A stretch of 64,000 nt of DNA from an uncultured Oscillibacter sp. (lineage in GTDB: Bacteria; Bacillota; Clostridia; Oscillospirales; Oscillospiraceae): positions 35,780 to 99,779 of the forward strand of contig CAJTVF010000002.1 of the NCBI GenBank assembly GCA_910579435.1. The letters run 5' to 3'. The notes beneath the pieces are model-generated. The model was not told the DNA's origin. It saw nothing but the letters and a program-made list of their open reading frames with translations, and did not search any database. Below, one piece after another: positions 31,174 to 38,545 of the stretch. Numbering within the stretch: the stretch's first letter is position 1; each line of letters begins with the position of its first letter. Made by a program: the position numbers and the translations under genes.

Positions 31174-32034
31174 ATGAAGAGATTACGGTTAACTGTGCAG
31201 CTGCTGTTTACCATTGTGACGAACGGGTACATGTACGGGTTTCTGGGCGGGAAGATTTATCAGGGCAGTCTGAAATACATCTGTGTTCCGGGACTGAACT
31301 GCTACTCCTGCCCTGGCGCTGTGGCCGCGTGCCCTATCGGGGCCTTGCAGGCGCTGCTGAATCAGCGGGGCTTTCAGGTCCCCTTTGCCGCCCTAGGCTT
31401 TTTCTTTATCTTCGGGAGCGTGCTGGGACGCTTTGTCTGCGGCTGGCTGTGCCCATTTGGACTGGTGCAGGACCTTTTGCATAAGATTCCGCTTTTCAAA
31501 AAGAAAAAGCGTCTCCCCGGTCACTGCGTCCTGAAATACGGAAAGTATGTGGTGCTGGTCCTCTTGGTGTGCGTTGGCTCCATGTTTTTGTTCGGGGGCT
31601 TTGCCAAGGTCCCGGCCTTCTGCAAGTATCTCTGTCCCTCCGGAACTTTGCTGGGCGCGCTTCCCCTGCTCAGCGCCAACGAAGCTCTGAGAAGCCAGGC
31701 CGGCGGGCTGTTTCTCTGGAAGCTGGGCGTCCTGCTTGGAATCGTGCTGCTCTCCGTGAAGGTGTTCCGGCCCTTCTGCCAGTACCTGTGCCCCCTGGGG
31801 GCCATTTACGGCTGGTTTAACCATTTCAGCCTCGTGCAGATTCACTGGGAGCAGGAGCGGTGCGTCTCCTGCGGGGCCTGTGAGAAAGCCTGCCCGGCGG
31901 CGCTGTCCTTACAGGAAATTTCCCGTTCTCCGGAGTGCATCCGGTGCGGGAAGTGCGCGGATGCCTGTCCGCAGGGATGTTTGCATTTCACAGGCCGCCC
32001 CGGGTATAATTCCACAGAATCACAGTCATCCTAA
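31174..32034 (+). CDS. Membrane 4Fe-4S protein (NapH/CcoG-like)
   Basis: A 286-residue membrane protein with about five helices and iron-sulfur motifs: CVPGLNCYSCPGAVAACPIG, CGWLCPFGLVQDL, CKYLCPSGTLLG, CQYLCPLGAIYGWF, and two C-terminal ferredoxin clusters CVSCGACEKACP and CIRCGKCADACP. The pattern of membrane C-x3-CP motifs plus ferredoxin tail fits NapH-like quinol-oxidising or electron-transfer proteins. With TlpA and CD1871A it probably moves electrons outward to reduce extracytoplasmic disulfides or methionine sulfoxides. Confidence 0.9.
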   Translation: MKRLRLTVQLLFTIVTNGYMYGFLGGKIYQGSLKYICVPGLNCYSCPGAVAACPIGALQALLNQRGFQVPFAALGFFFIFGSVLGRFVCGWLCPFGLVQDLLHKIPLFKKKKRLPGHCVLKYGKYVVLVLLVCVGSMFLFGGFAKVPAFCKYLCPSGTLLGALPLLSANEALRSQAGGLFLWKLGVLLGIVLLSVKVFRPFCQYLCPLGAIYGWFNHFSLVQIHWEQERCVSCGACEKACPAALSLQEISRSPECIRCGKCADACPQGCLHFTGRPGYNSTESQSS

Positions 32035-32048
32035 CCGCAATAAGGATG
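32027..32048 (+). promoter_or_regulatory. Hairpin sequestering the ribosome site of the first YyaL gene
   Basis: CATCCT (32027-32032) can pair with AGGATG (32043-32048), which contains the ribosome-binding purines. The same hairpin is kept in the second YyaL copy (59527-59547) although the loop differs. A TATAAT box lies at 32005-32010. Confidence 0.5.
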
Positions 32049-32055
32049 TGATACT

Positions 32056-33993
32056 GTGCCGAACCATTTGAAACACGAGACCAGCCCCTACCTCCTCCAG
32101 CACGCGGAAAATCCGGTGGACTGGCACCCCTGGGGCGAAGAGGCGTTCCGCCGGGCCCGTGAAGAGGACAAGCCGGTCTTCCTCAGCATTGGCTACAGCA
32201 CCTGCCACTGGTGCCACGTCATGGCCCATGAGAGCTTCGAGGACCCAGAGACGGCGGAGCTGCTGAACCGCTGGTTTGTCTCCATCAAGGTGGACCGGGA
32301 GGAACGGCCCGACCTAGACAGCGTCTATATGGCCGTCTGCCAGGCGTTCACCGGCAGCGGCGGCTGGCCTGCCAGCATTTTTCTGACGCCGGAGAAGCGG
32401 CCCTTTTTCGCCGGGACGTACTTCCCCAAACGCCGCCAGGGCGGACAGGCGGGCTTCGGGGAGCTGCTGGCGCTGATTCATGAGAGGTGGGAACGGGACC
32501 GCTCCGCCCTGCTGGGTCCGGCGGAGCAAATCGTGAACCTTCTGACCCACGCAAAAACAGGGGAAGACAAGGCGGAACCGGAATTACTGGAAGCCGCCGT
32601 TCAGCAGTACAAGCGGCTGTTTGATCCAGAACACGGCGGCTTCGGCGGCGCGCCGAAATTTCCCTCGCCTCATAACCTTTTGTTCCTCCTGGCGTACCAC
32701 CGGCGGCGGGGAGGCCGGGAGTGCCTGGAGATGGCGGAGCGGACGCTGATGCAGATGCTTCGGGGCGGGCTGTTCGACCACATCGGCGGGGGATTCTGCC
32801 GCTATTCCACCGACGAGCGGTTTTTGGTCCCCCACTTTGAGAAAATGCTGTATGACAACGCCCTGCTGATCTTGGCTTACTGCGAAGTGTATGAAACAAC
32901 CCGAAAGGACCTGTACCTCCTGGCGGCGGAGCGGACGGCGGATTTTATCCTCCGGGAGATGGCCGCGCCGGAGGGCGGCTTTGCCAGTGCCCAGGACGCC
33001 GACAGCGGCGGCGTGGAGGGAAAGTACTATCTCTTTACGCCGGAGGAGCTGGTCCGCCTTCTCGGCCCGGAGCAGGGCGCGGCGTTCAACCGGCACTTCG
33101 GCATCACGGACGCCGGGAACTTTGAAGGGAAGAACATCCCTAATCTGCTCCGCAGCGACCCGGCGGACCGCTCCTTTGACGGCCTGCTGGAGCGGGTCTG
33201 CGAATACCGCAAAAGCCGTTGCGCCCTCCGTCTGGACGATAAGATTCTGACCGCCTGGAACAGCCTGATGATCGCGGCGCTTTGCCGGCTGTATCAGGTC
33301 AGTAAAGAACAAAAATACCTGGACGCTGCGAAACGGGCGGACCAGTTCCTCTGGGAACATCTCTGGGACGGCGGCGCGCTCTATGTCAGCTTCCGGGCCG
33401 GGCGGCGGGGTGAAAAGGGGTTCCTGGATGATTACGCCGCCTGCATCTTCGCCCAGCTGGCGCTGTACGGGGCCACGCTGGAGCAAGCGTATCTAACCCG
33501 GGCGGAGCAGCTTTGCCGGGACACCCTCTCTCGGTTCCAGGATGCCGAAAACGGCGGGTTCTATCTCTACGGAGAGGACCACGAAGCCCTGATTCTCCGG
33601 CCCAAGGAGACCTACGATGGGGCCATGCCAAGCGGGAACTCCCTGATGGCCTGGAATCTGGTGCGGCTCAGCCAGCTTGTCTCGGAGGAGCGCTATGGGC
33701 CGCTGTCAGAGCGGCAGCTGGATTTTCTGGCGGCGGACGCGAGACAGTATCCCGCCGGTTACGCCATGTTCCTGCTGGCGCTTCTGGACAACCGCGACCC
33801 GCCGCCCAAGGTGACGGTTGTACTGCCGGAAAAATCGGAGGCGGAGCGCCTCCCCCTGGAGCTTCCGGCGGAAACGGCTGTGATTCTGCGGAAGCCGGGA
33901 GGAGAGTACCCGCTGAAAAACGGAAAGACGACCTTCTATGTCTGCCGGGGACACAGCTGTTTGCCTCCGGTCAATGAACTGCCTGCTTTGTAA
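32056..33993 (+). CDS. YyaL/SSP411-type thioredoxin-domain protein, copy 1
   Basis: A 645-residue protein of the DUF255/SSP411 family: N-terminal thioredoxin-like domain (HETSPYLLQHAENPVDWHPWGEEAF; CHWCHVM redox site about residues 51-57; FLSIGYSTCHW) and a C-terminal (alpha/alpha)6 barrel (GGFCRYSTDERFLVPHFEKMLYDN, AQDADSGGVEGKYY). Human SSP411 and B. subtilis YyaL share it; the reaction is unknown. Start GTG at 32056 after AAGGATG. A second copy lies at 59555. Confidence 0.93.
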   Translation: MPNHLKHETSPYLLQHAENPVDWHPWGEEAFRRAREEDKPVFLSIGYSTCHWCHVMAHESFEDPETAELLNRWFVSIKVDREERPDLDSVYMAVCQAFTGSGGWPASIFLTPEKRPFFAGTYFPKRRQGGQAGFGELLALIHERWERDRSALLGPAEQIVNLLTHAKTGEDKAEPELLEAAVQQYKRLFDPEHGGFGGAPKFPSPHNLLFLLAYHRRRGGRECLEMAERTLMQMLRGGLFDHIGGGFCRYSTDERFLVPHFEKMLYDNALLILAYCEVYETTRKDLYLLAAERTADFILREMAAPEGGFASAQDADSGGVEGKYYLFTPEELVRLLGPEQGAAFNRHFGITDAGNFEGKNIPNLLRSDPADRSFDGLLERVCEYRKSRCALRLDDKILTAWNSLMIAALCRLYQVSKEQKYLDAAKRADQFLWEHLWDGGALYVSFRAGRRGEKGFLDDYAACIFAQLALYGATLEQAYLTRAEQLCRDTLSRFQDAENGGFYLYGEDHEALILRPKETYDGAMPSGNSLMAWNLVRLSQLVSEERYGPLSERQLDFLAADARQYPAGYAMFLLALLDNRDPPPKVTVVLPEKSEAERLPLELPAETAVILRKPGGEYPLKNGKTTFYVCRGHSCLPPVNELPAL

Positions 33994-34004
33994 TATTTCA
34001 GCAA

Positions 34005-34039
34005 ATGCCGGACGGAATTTATCCGCCCGGCATTTTTTT
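34005..34039 (+). terminator. Terminator after YyaL copy 1
   Basis: ATGCCGGACGGA and TCCGCCCGGCAT around TTTA, followed by TTTTTTT. It forms the left end of direct repeat 1. Confidence 0.9.
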
Positions 34040-34229
34040 GTTCTCACAACATATCCATAAATTGAGGTGATGCAATTTGGAAGGCGCACAGCGAGAATTA
34101 ATCAGCGTCCTGCTGGACCATATCCGTTCTCTTGGCCTGATATCGGATTTCACCTATTCCAAGGCCGTTGATTTGGTACATTCCACAACAGATTTCCCGG
34201 AGTTTTTCCAGTATCCTGTATGCTTGAAC
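34005..34229 (+). repeat. Direct repeat 1 (terminator plus small gene)
   Basis: About 225 bp matching 38279-38502: terminator arm TCCGCCCGGCATTTTTTTG, CAACATATCCAT, TGAGGTGATGCAATTTGGAA, then the related small genes. Together the repeats bracket 4 kb with the regulator, recombinase 1 and its three followers. Confidence 0.85.
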
Positions 34230-34253
34230 CAAGAGTTCGGTGAACGTATTTAG
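34077..34253 (+). CDS. Small helical protein of the recombinase leader type, copy 1
   Basis: A 58-residue protein, starting with TTG after GAGGTGATG: MEGAQRELISVLLDHIRSLG, then LISDFTYSKAVDLVHS and FPEFFQYPVC. Predicted helical with a GLIS-x-x-TYSKA pattern reminiscent of short SHOCT-like proteins found before serine recombinases; function unknown, a recombination accessory is possible. A related gene precedes recombinase 2 (38351) and a third remnant lies near 40480. Confidence 0.6.
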   Translation: MEGAQRELISVLLDHIRSLGLISDFTYSKAVDLVHSTTDFPEFFQYPVCLNQEFGERI

Positions 34254-34348
34254 AATGCGCCGTAAGCTCCGGATGAGAAATGAGCCCGGATGTTTCCATT
34301 ACAAGCACATGCCGCAAGTCACATGAATCCAAGTCCTTCGCAAAAGCA

Positions 34349-34388
34349 GGGATCTGGGAACACTATGGTTTCCAGATCTCCGCTTTTT
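34349..34388 (+). terminator. Terminator upstream of the XRE regulator
   Basis: GGATCTGGGAAC-type left arm pairs with GTTTCCAGATCTCC, followed by GCTTTTTC. Confidence 0.65.
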
Positions 34389-34503
34389 CTTATACAAGCC
34401 AGAACAAAGGCGAGAAACGTTACAAAATGTCGCAAAAATGTGACCAACCGTCGCCTCTTTACTGATATAATCTTTTATATTCAGTAGGGTGGTGCAAATT
34501 GTG

Positions 34504-34818
34504 ATGTATTGTCTTCCCGAAAGGCTCAAGAAGCTCCGGCAGTCCATGCACCTTTCGCAAGTGCAGCTGGCGCGCCTGCTAGGGGTAGACAGAAGCACCA
34601 TTTCCTCTTATGAAAGCAATGTCCGGCAGCCGCCGCTGGATACGCTTTCCCGAATTGCCGATGTATTCGGCGTAAGCACAGACTATCTCTTGGGAAGAAC
34701 AAACGATCTTTCCTTTGATATATTTGAGCTCACCGGAGAGGATAGGGCCCAGCTTTATAAGATGGCTTCGGCGTTCAGTGAAAAAAACAGAAGAATCCGC
34801 CAATTGCAGGAACGGTAA
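34504..34818 (+). CDS. XRE-family helix-turn-helix regulator
   Basis: A 104-residue repressor-type protein with one N-terminal Cro/C1 domain: RLKKLRQSMHLSQVQLARLL, GVDRSTISSYESNVRQPPLD, TLSRIADVFGVSTDYLLGR, then a short helical tail ending KNRRIRQLQER. Start ATG at 34504 (AGGGTGG upstream); in-frame GTG codons occur 5 codons before. A TATAAT box is at 34466. Repeats of AAAATGT at 34424-34441 could be its operator. Probably controls the recombinase genes downstream. Confidence 0.87.
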   Translation: MYCLPERLKKLRQSMHLSQVQLARLLGVDRSTISSYESNVRQPPLDTLSRIADVFGVSTDYLLGRTNDLSFDIFELTGEDRAQLYKMASAFSEKNRRIRQLQER

Positions 34819-34824
34819 ACTTAA

Positions 34825-34983
34825 GGAACCACTGATGAAATCCCCGCACACAGCTTCACGCCATAAATTCCCGCTGGACTGCGTTAGAAAATCTTAAAAT
34901 CCGTCAGGATTCCTGCGGTTTTCTTCCTTGTCAGCAGAAATTTCTGGCGCAAATCTGCACACGTTGATTTAATCAGTGCTTCC
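34825..34983 (-). mobile_element. MITE-like element, family 3, copy b (intact)
   Basis: 159 bp flanked by TTAA (34821-34824; 34984-34987), reverse orientation to the copy at 10297. On the minus strand it shows CAAGG, CCGCAG, hairpin GAATCC/TGAC/GGATTT, TAAGA and TAACGCAG in the shared order. It sits between the regulator and recombinase 1. Confidence 0.88.
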
Positions 34984-35019
34984 TTAACCCGCCAAGGATC
35001 TGAAAAAGGAGGTTGTCCG

Positions 35020-36846
35020 ATGTCCCTTGATGACAGTGAAAAACTGGAAAAGCCGTGTCAAAGCGAAGCCGGCAGCGGCAAAGTGTTCATCCCCGCCAAA
35101 CCAAAGGTCCATTTTGACGACCCGGCTCAAATCTTCAGAGTATGCGCCTACTGCCGTGTCTCAACAGACAGCGAGGAACAGCTTTCCTCCTTTGAACTCC
35201 AGCAGGCACATTACCGTCAACTGGCGAAGGAACGGCCCAATTGGGATTTAAGGCGCGTGTACGCGGACGAGGGCATCTCTGGCACGTCCCTGAAAAACCG
35301 CACGGAATTCAACGCCATGATTGCCGCCTGCGAGAACGGCGAATACGACCTGATCGTGACAAAAAGCGTCTCCCGTTTTGCGAGGAACCTGGTGGACTGT
35401 ATCTCCCTGATTCGGAAGCTCAAAAATCTCTCTCCTCCGGTGGGCGTGTTTTTTGAGACAGATCATCTGAACACTCTGGGGAAGGATTCGGAATTGATGC
35501 TCACATTTCTCGCCTCGATTGCCCAGGAGGAATCCATTAAAAAGCGGGAGGCTATGGTCTGGTCGCTGGCCCAGCGGTTTAAGGACCGCAAGCTGCTGAC
35601 CCCTCCTTTGCTGGGCTATGACAGGCAGAAGGACTCCGCCGGCGGCTATATCAAATACGCTCCGCTTGTCGTCAACGAAGGGGAGGCTAAGGTGGTCCGC
35701 TTCATTTTCGACGCATATCTCCATGGATGGTCCCAGGCGCATATCGCGGATTTCCTGACGGATATCGGCTGCCGGACAAAAACCGGAAACACCGAGTGGA
35801 ACAGCGGCTCCATCGGCTATATCCTCACAAATGAGCGGTACTGCGGCGACGTCCTGACCTGGAAAACCTTCACATCGGATTTGTTTGAGCATAAGCGCAG
35901 GAAAAACCGGCAGGACCTGGATCAATACCAGTACATGGGACAGCATAAAGCCATTATTCCAAGGGAGACGTTCGAGATGGCGCAGACGCTTCTCCAAAAT
36001 CGAAAGCACCACATACGGGGCGGTCTGCCCGTTCTTCAAGTGATAGATGGCGGAGTTTTTCGTGGGTTTGTTCCCATCAACCATCACTGGGTCAATGATG
36101 ATCCCGGGCTTTACTACGATACATCCAACAGTGTGAAAGGGCCGGACCGAAAAACCAAAATTCAAAGAAGCACATTCTCCGCGTTTAATCTGGAGGGATA
36201 TCAGGTTGTCAGAAGCCAGTTTCTACAGTCCCGGTATGAAGGACCGGCAATCACAATCTCCAGAGATCGGATTACCTTTAATCTTTTTTGCGTGAGAAAG
36301 TTCGCGGATATCGGTCACATTCAATTGCTTCTCCATCCTTCCGAGCGTAAAATCGCCATCAGGCCCTGTGAGGAAAACGCAACGCATAGTATCAAATGGC
36401 GTTCTGACGCCGCCAAGCCGCTGTACGCAAAGGCGCTGTGCTGCCGGCACTTTGGCTCCGCGCTCTTTCGCATTATGGAGTGGAACCCGGATTTTATCTA
36501 CAGAGTCAGAGGAACCTGGGTGCGGTGTAATGACGGCCAAATCATCATTTTCAACCTGGAACAGGCCGTATCTGTGCTGCTGGCCCCGGCAGATGAAACC
36601 TCTTTAAAAAAGAAGCGCGTGGAACTGTTTCAGGAACAATGGGAGGATCGCTTTGGCGAGGAGTTTTACGACCACATTGTGGAAAACGAGATTTTCTACA
36701 TGGCGGGGAGCACGGCCTGGCAGACCCGCAGGCCCAGTATCCCGGCTCCCGGCATGGCACAGTACAGAGCGCCAACGGAAGAAGAACTCCAAATCATGAT
36801 GGAAAAACTTACAAGAGAGGCGGCCGCCGGTCATGTTGGATCATAG
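35020..36846 (+). CDS. Large serine recombinase 1 with an unusual C-terminal domain
   Basis: A 608-residue site-specific recombinase. The resolvase domain (residues about 38-195) has catalytic Ser48 in CAYCRVSTDS, YADEGISGTS and TKSVSRFARN; the recombinase domain covers about 200-330 (GYILTNERYCGDVLTW). Where most relatives have a zinc ribbon there is GGVFRGFVPINHHW without cysteines, then a separate domain (about 385-525): LEGYQVVRSQF, ITFNLFCVRKF, HIQLLLHPSERKIAIRPC, IMEWNPDFIYRVRGTW. That domain recurs in the next three genes. RBS AAAGGAGG. Its target site is unknown. Confidence 0.9.
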   Translation: MSLDDSEKLEKPCQSEAGSGKVFIPAKPKVHFDDPAQIFRVCAYCRVSTDSEEQLSSFELQQAHYRQLAKERPNWDLRRVYADEGISGTSLKNRTEFNAMIAACENGEYDLIVTKSVSRFARNLVDCISLIRKLKNLSPPVGVFFETDHLNTLGKDSELMLTFLASIAQEESIKKREAMVWSLAQRFKDRKLLTPPLLGYDRQKDSAGGYIKYAPLVVNEGEAKVVRFIFDAYLHGWSQAHIADFLTDIGCRTKTGNTEWNSGSIGYILTNERYCGDVLTWKTFTSDLFEHKRRKNRQDLDQYQYMGQHKAIIPRETFEMAQTLLQNRKHHIRGGLPVLQVIDGGVFRGFVPINHHWVNDDPGLYYDTSNSVKGPDRKTKIQRSTFSAFNLEGYQVVRSQFLQSRYEGPAITISRDRITFNLFCVRKFADIGHIQLLLHPSERKIAIRPCEENATHSIKWRSDAAKPLYAKALCCRHFGSALFRIMEWNPDFIYRVRGTWVRCNDGQIIIFNLEQAVSVLLAPADETSLKKKRVELFQEQWEDRFGEEFYDHIVENEIFYMAGSTAWQTRRPSIPAPGMAQYRAPTEEELQIMMEKLTREAAAGHVGS

Positions 36847-37432
36847 TCAATTGGATGATATATTTTTGAATGCAAGGCCGGCCGATGATGAGGAGCCGGA
36901 AGCCGTGGCGGATTTAGCGGGATATCAAGTCACCAGGGCGGAGCTTTTCTCACACACGTATGAACCGGCGATCACCATCTGGCCAACCCGAATCAAGTTC
37001 AACATGGCCTGTCTGCGGAAATTCCCGGGCGTGACGCACATTCAAATTCTGATTCACCCGGAGCAGCGGCGCCTGATCATTCGGCCATGCCATCCCGACG
37101 CGCCGGATTCTCTGCGGTGGGCGAAAGGCGGGGGAGAAAAGGAGTTATCCAACCGGGATATGCTGTGCAGAATCTTCGCGGGGAAGGTCTTTGACCTGAT
37201 GAAATGGGATTTGGAATACCGTTACAAAATGCTGGGAAAGCCGGCCGTCTATCAGAAGGAAATGCTGTTTCTATTCAAACTTACGGATTTTGAATTGTTT
37301 ATGGGCGGGAAAAAGCGGCGGTCCTGCCTTCCGGGAGAATGGAGGGACTATTTCGGAGCGCCGGTGGAATCTCACGAGGAGCAGTACAAAATTGATCTTG
37401 CGGACGGTTATATTACAACCGACAGAGTATAG
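36833..37432 (+). CDS. Stand-alone copy of the recombinase-1 C-terminal domain (B)
   Basis: A 199-residue protein; function unknown. It aligns with residues 385-525 of recombinase 1: LAGYQVTRAELF, PAITIWPTRIKFNMACLRKF, HIQILIHPEQRRLIIRPCHP, RWAKG, DLMKWDLEYRYKMLGKP, FLFKLTDFE. It overlaps the recombinase gene by 14 bases, so translation is coupled. A C-terminal extension after residue 150 has no match. Likely a DNA- or protein-binding partner of the recombinase, for example a directionality factor (inference). Confidence 0.82.
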   Translation: MLDHSQLDDIFLNARPADDEEPEAVADLAGYQVTRAELFSHTYEPAITIWPTRIKFNMACLRKFPGVTHIQILIHPEQRRLIIRPCHPDAPDSLRWAKGGGEKELSNRDMLCRIFAGKVFDLMKWDLEYRYKMLGKPAVYQKEMLFLFKLTDFELFMGGKKRRSCLPGEWRDYFGAPVESHEEQYKIDLADGYITTDRV

Positions 37433-37443
37433 GAGGGCTACAA

Positions 37444-37905
37444 ATGGCGGCGGTTCCTTTCAGCAGTGAGATTGAGGAAATTTCCATGGACGGTTTTCAG
37501 GTAGTCAGCGGAGATCTCTTTGCACGCAGATCCGGCTACTATTCCCCGACATGCACGATATGGAGCGGCGGGATCACCTTTAACAAGGTAGCTTTGACGG
37601 CCCTGAACAACTGTGAACGGGTGCGGATTGAAATTCATCCTCAGAAAAAAAGCGTCTTGCTTGTTCCGGTGACCATGAAAGATAAGGACGGCATTCCCTG
37701 GAGAAAAAACATCAAAGATTACGCCCCCCGGCGCATGGAATGCGTCAGATTTTCTTCGAAGCTTTACGAAATGTGGAACTGGGATACCGGCTGCGTTTGC
37801 AGGGCGGTGGGGCGCGTTGTGACAGTAGACAGCAAGGTCATGCTCCTTTTCGATTTCAGCTCTCCGGAGCAGTGGAAAGGCAAAGAGAGAGCATCGGAGA
37901 AATGA
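37444..37905 (+). CDS. Stand-alone copy of the recombinase-1 C-terminal domain (C)
   Basis: A 153-residue protein with the same domain in more diverged form: MDGFQVVSGDLFARR, TCTIWSGGITFNKVALTAL, RVRIEIHPQKKSVLLVPV, IPWRKN, YEMWNWDTGCVCRAVGRVV, LLFDFSSPEQW. Starts 12 bases after gene B with AGGAGGGCTAC. Its TGA stop overlaps the next start. Function unknown. Confidence 0.78.
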   Translation: MAAVPFSSEIEEISMDGFQVVSGDLFARRSGYYSPTCTIWSGGITFNKVALTALNNCERVRIEIHPQKKSVLLVPVTMKDKDGIPWRKNIKDYAPRRMECVRFSSKLYEMWNWDTGCVCRAVGRVVTVDSKVMLLFDFSSPEQWKGKERASEK

Positions 37906-38261
37906 ATGATATTCACATTTCCTTTTACTTAAGGGTTGGCCGGATTCACATTTTTACAGAAACGCTTCGGCTCATCGGCCAGCCAAAGCGGATATGCTTT
38001 TTGATTTCCTCGGATGGGCAGTCGCTACTGATGCGCGCGTATGAAACCAGAGACCTCAAATCCCACAAGGTCCCGCCGAATGTGTACAACGGCAGGCGCT
38101 CGTTTGAAGTATCCAGCTGTAAGCTGTGCGAAATTCTGGCTGATCTCCACAGCTGGGATTTGAAACACTCTTATCGTATTCCCGGCGTACTGATGCAGGA
38201 TCGGCGCTCGGTACGGTTTTCTTTGGCAGAGGCGGAGGTGATTGGTAAGGAATCATCTTGA
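37902..38261 (+). CDS. Stand-alone copy of the recombinase-1 C-terminal domain (D)
   Basis: A 119-residue protein, shortest member of the set: HISFYLRVGRIHIFTETLRLI, RICFLISSDGQSLLMRAYE, KVPPNVYNGRRSFEVSS, ILADLHSWDLKHSYRIPGVL, VRFSLAEAEV. The N-terminal GYQV portion is missing. Its ATG overlaps the stop of gene C (ATGA). A terminator follows after 20 bases, so recombinase 1 and B, C, D form one four-gene operon. Confidence 0.75.
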   Translation: MNDIHISFYLRVGRIHIFTETLRLIGQPKRICFLISSDGQSLLMRAYETRDLKSHKVPPNVYNGRRSFEVSSCKLCEILADLHSWDLKHSYRIPGVLMQDRRSVRFSLAEAEVIGKESS

Positions 38262-38278
38262 GAACGCGCTATATTATT

Positions 38279-38502
38279 ACGCCGGGCGGAGTAAATCCGC
38301 CCGGCATTTTTTTGTTCTCTCAACATATCCATGAACTGAGGTGATGCAATTTGGAAAGCGCACAGCGAGAACCAGCCGGCGTTCTGCCGGGCCATATTCA
38401 TTCCCTTGTCTTGATATCGAATTTCACCTATTCCAAGGCCATGGATTTAGTACATTCTGTGATCGGCTTCCCGGAGCTTTTCCAGTATCCAGTGTGCCTG
38501 AC
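38279..38502 (+). repeat. Direct repeat 2 (terminator plus small gene)
   Basis: Matches 34005-34229. It starts with the terminator GCCGGGCGGA/TCCGCCCGGC (38281-38305) plus ATTTTTTT and includes the start of the second small gene. Confidence 0.85.
38281..38312 (+). terminator. Terminator of the recombinase-1 operon
   Basis: GCCGGGCGGA, GTAAA, TCCGCCCGGC, ATTTTTTT: perfect 10-bp stem. Confidence 0.93.
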
Positions 38503-38545
38503 AAAGGAGGCGAGGATTCGTGAATATACTCAGGATACGGAATGA
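38351..38545 (+). CDS. Small helical protein of the recombinase leader type, copy 2
   Basis: A 64-residue TTG-started relative of the gene at 34077: MESAQREPAGVLPGHIHSLV, then LISNFTYSKAMDLVHSV and FPELFQYPVCLTKEA. Pro residues replace helix formers of copy 1 near the N-terminus (EPAGVLPGH), so it may be degrading. It overlaps the start of recombinase 2 by 26 bases. Confidence 0.5.
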   Translation: MESAQREPAGVLPGHIHSLVLISNFTYSKAMDLVHSVIGFPELFQYPVCLTKEARIREYTQDTE

